Shown: in pieces, positions 62,893 through 64,000 of the stretch
Numbering within the stretch: the first letter of the stretch is position 1
How the letters are laid out: every line of letters starts with the position of its first letter
Assembly (NCBI GenBank): GCA_038147195.1
Contig: JAYQTB010000004.1
Coordinates: forward strand, 2,108,001 to 2,172,000
Length of the DNA stretch: 64,000 nucleotides
Direction: 5' to 3'
From: Eutrophocola salsuginis
GTDB taxonomy: Bacteria > Pseudomonadota > Gammaproteobacteria > Pseudomonadales > Pseudohongiellaceae
Program-made: the position numbers and the translations under genes
The notes under the pieces: generated by a model
Databases searched by the model: none
Seen by the model: only the letters and a program-made list of their open reading frames with translations
Told to the model about the DNA's origin: nothing

Positions 62893-63777
62893 ATGAACAC
62901 AACCGTGATCACTGAAACCATGTCCCTGTCCAGCGAACGCTTCGGTTTCACCATGTTCGTGTCGATTTGCCTGCACGTGGCCTTCATTCTTGGGGTTGGC
63001 TTCAATATTCTCGAACAGGCCAACTCCAGTACCTCGCTGGAAATCACCTTCGCCCAGTATCGGAGCCAAGCAGCACCTAAAGATGCCGACTTCCTGGCCC
63101 AGCAAAACCAGCAGGGCAGCGGCAGCCAGGATGAGACGGCGGCAACTAGCACACCGGTGCAGTCCCGCTTCAGCGATAACCTCATCCAAGAAGTCAGCCC
63201 TTTCGTGGAGAAAACTCTCGAACACCCACTCGTCCAGGACCAAGTGATCAACACGGCTGCCGAAAGCCAGGACATCGCCCGTCAGGATATCGTCAAGGAT
63301 AAGCCGATGGAGGTCCCCGACCAGCCGCTGGAAAACCTGTCAAATTCCGAATTCAACAACCGCCTGGCCAGCCTGCAGGCGCAGCTGGAGATCCGCCGCC
63401 AGGAATACGCCAAGCGCCCGCGCCGTTACACCATTTCTTCGGCATCCACGCAAAAGGCACGCGACATCCTATACCTGAACAGCTGGCGCAAGAAGGTGGA
63501 AGCCATAGGCAATCTGAATTACCCAGCGCAGGCGAGTTCACAAGGCATTTACGGCAACCTGAGACTGCTGGTTTCACTGCGCTCCGACGGCTCCGTGTCG
63601 GAAGTCCAAGTACTCAGCTCATCCGGATACCATATCCTTGATGAATCTGCCATCCGCATTGTGCACATGGGAGCCCCGTACGACCCGTTCCCTCCGGAAA
63701 TGAACAAGGAAGTGGATATTCTCGATATCATCCGCACCTGGCAGTTCCAGCGGAATAACCAGTTTTCCACTTTTTAA
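62893..63777 (+). CDS. TonB-family energy transducer
   Basis: The 294 residues comprise an N-terminal membrane anchor (FTMFVSICLHVAFILGVGFN), a periplasmic linker, and a C-terminal TonB domain (YGNLRLLVSLRSDGSVSEVQ, LDESAIRIVHMGAPYDPFP). The linker is rich in Gln and acidic residues, with no Pro-Glu/Pro-Lys repeats typical of E. coli TonB. In this locus (between gshB and yqgE) the Pseudomonas homologue is known as TonB3, a name connected with motility. No receptor gene is adjacent. Confidence 0.82.
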   Translation: MNTTVITETMSLSSERFGFTMFVSICLHVAFILGVGFNILEQANSSTSLEITFAQYRSQAAPKDADFLAQQNQQGSGSQDETAATSTPVQSRFSDNLIQEVSPFVEKTLEHPLVQDQVINTAAESQDIARQDIVKDKPMEVPDQPLENLSNSEFNNRLASLQAQLEIRRQEYAKRPRRYTISSASTQKARDILYLNSWRKKVEAIGNLNYPAQASSQGIYGNLRLLVSLRSDGSVSEVQVLSSSGYHILDESAIRIVHMGAPYDPFPPEMNKEVDILDIIRTWQFQRNNQFSTF

Positions 63778-63821
63778 GCTTTTGCCTTGAAAGCGCAGGC
63801 CTGGCCCCAACATTCAGTACC

Positions 63822-64000
63822 ATGACTGAAAAAATGAACCTGACAAACCACTTCCTGATTGCCATGCCGCAACTAAGCGGCTCCTATTTCGGCAATACAG
63901 TTGTGTACATGTGGCAGCACGACGATGACGGCGCCTTGGGAGTTGTCGTCAACCTGCCCCTGCAACTGAAACTCAAGGAAATCTTCAGCCAGTTGGATAT
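63822..64000 (+). CDS. yqgE: YqgE/AlgH family protein (partial, continues past window)
   Basis: The first 59 residues (MTEKMNLTNHFLIAMPQLSG, then NTVVYMWQHDDDGALGVVVN) match the start of the UPF0301/AlgH family. The remainder lies beyond the window. Position after gshB and a tonB-like gene supports the call. Confidence 0.93.
   Translation, partial: MTEKMNLTNHFLIAMPQLSGSYFGNTVVYMWQHDDDGALGVVVNLPLQLKLKEIFSQLD

Overview
The window is a gammaproteobacterial chromosome segment of moderate-to-high GC with an AT-rich island inserted in it. Core gene order closely follows my recollection of the Pseudomonas aeruginosa stretch from typA to lysA/dapF, so a Pseudomonadales-like or neighbouring marine gammaproteobacterial lineage is likely. 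The species cannot be named from this sequence.

Left core (1-16144): typA (partial), thiI, the NtrB/NtrC nitrogen two-component system with an NtrC-type palindrome in front, trmL, secB, a membrane rhodanese, gpmI, the EnvC divisome hydrolase activator, a CtpA-type S41 protease, hisB-hisH-hisF (no hisA), mutY-yggX and tRNA-Phe. Several genes expected in this neighbourhood (glnA, grxC, hisA) are absent.

Island (16099-27355): an 11.2 kb element sits in the 3' end of tRNA-Phe. It is bounded by a perfect 47-bp direct repeat, and the tRNA's probable terminator now lies beyond the right repeat. It carries a decayed tyrosine recombinase, a hairpin-rich probable structured RNA, a ribbon-helix-helix mini-operon, and a HIT / DUF3427-like-HNH / NUDIX trio framed by a 16-bp repeat. 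It also carries two FG-GAP calcium-repeat proteins, a small zinc-ribbon protein, a second recombinase whose two reading frames meet at a slippery heptamer, and a frameshifted secreted TIM-barrel/RTX protein. Many island genes are frameshifted, often at homopolymers, whereas the core genes are intact.

Right core (27356-64000): two divergent secreted proteins (one a metallo-beta-lactamase fold), rdgC, an overlapping ATP-grasp/GNAT gene pair, cysQ, a HAD nucleotidase, hslR, gshA, dsbB, a dead rsd/algQ gene, a TVP38-flavoprotein fusion, hemB, trxA, rho, ubiD, the hemC-hemD-hemX-hemY operon, argH, mscS, cyaY overlapping a sulfotransferase gene, lptM-lysA-dapF-DUF484, a 1053-residue three-domain glycosyltransferase with a tandem heptad repeat, a membrane protein, gshB, a TonB-like protein and the start of yqgE.

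Functional threads are heme synthesis (hemB, hemCD, hemXY), glutathione and thiol chemistry (gshA, gshB, trxA, dsbB), lysine/diaminopimelate and histidine synthesis, nitrogen control, and envelope biology. The most novel-looking material is in the island (the nuclease trio, the structured RNA and the slippery recombinase) and in the ATP-grasp/GNAT pair.
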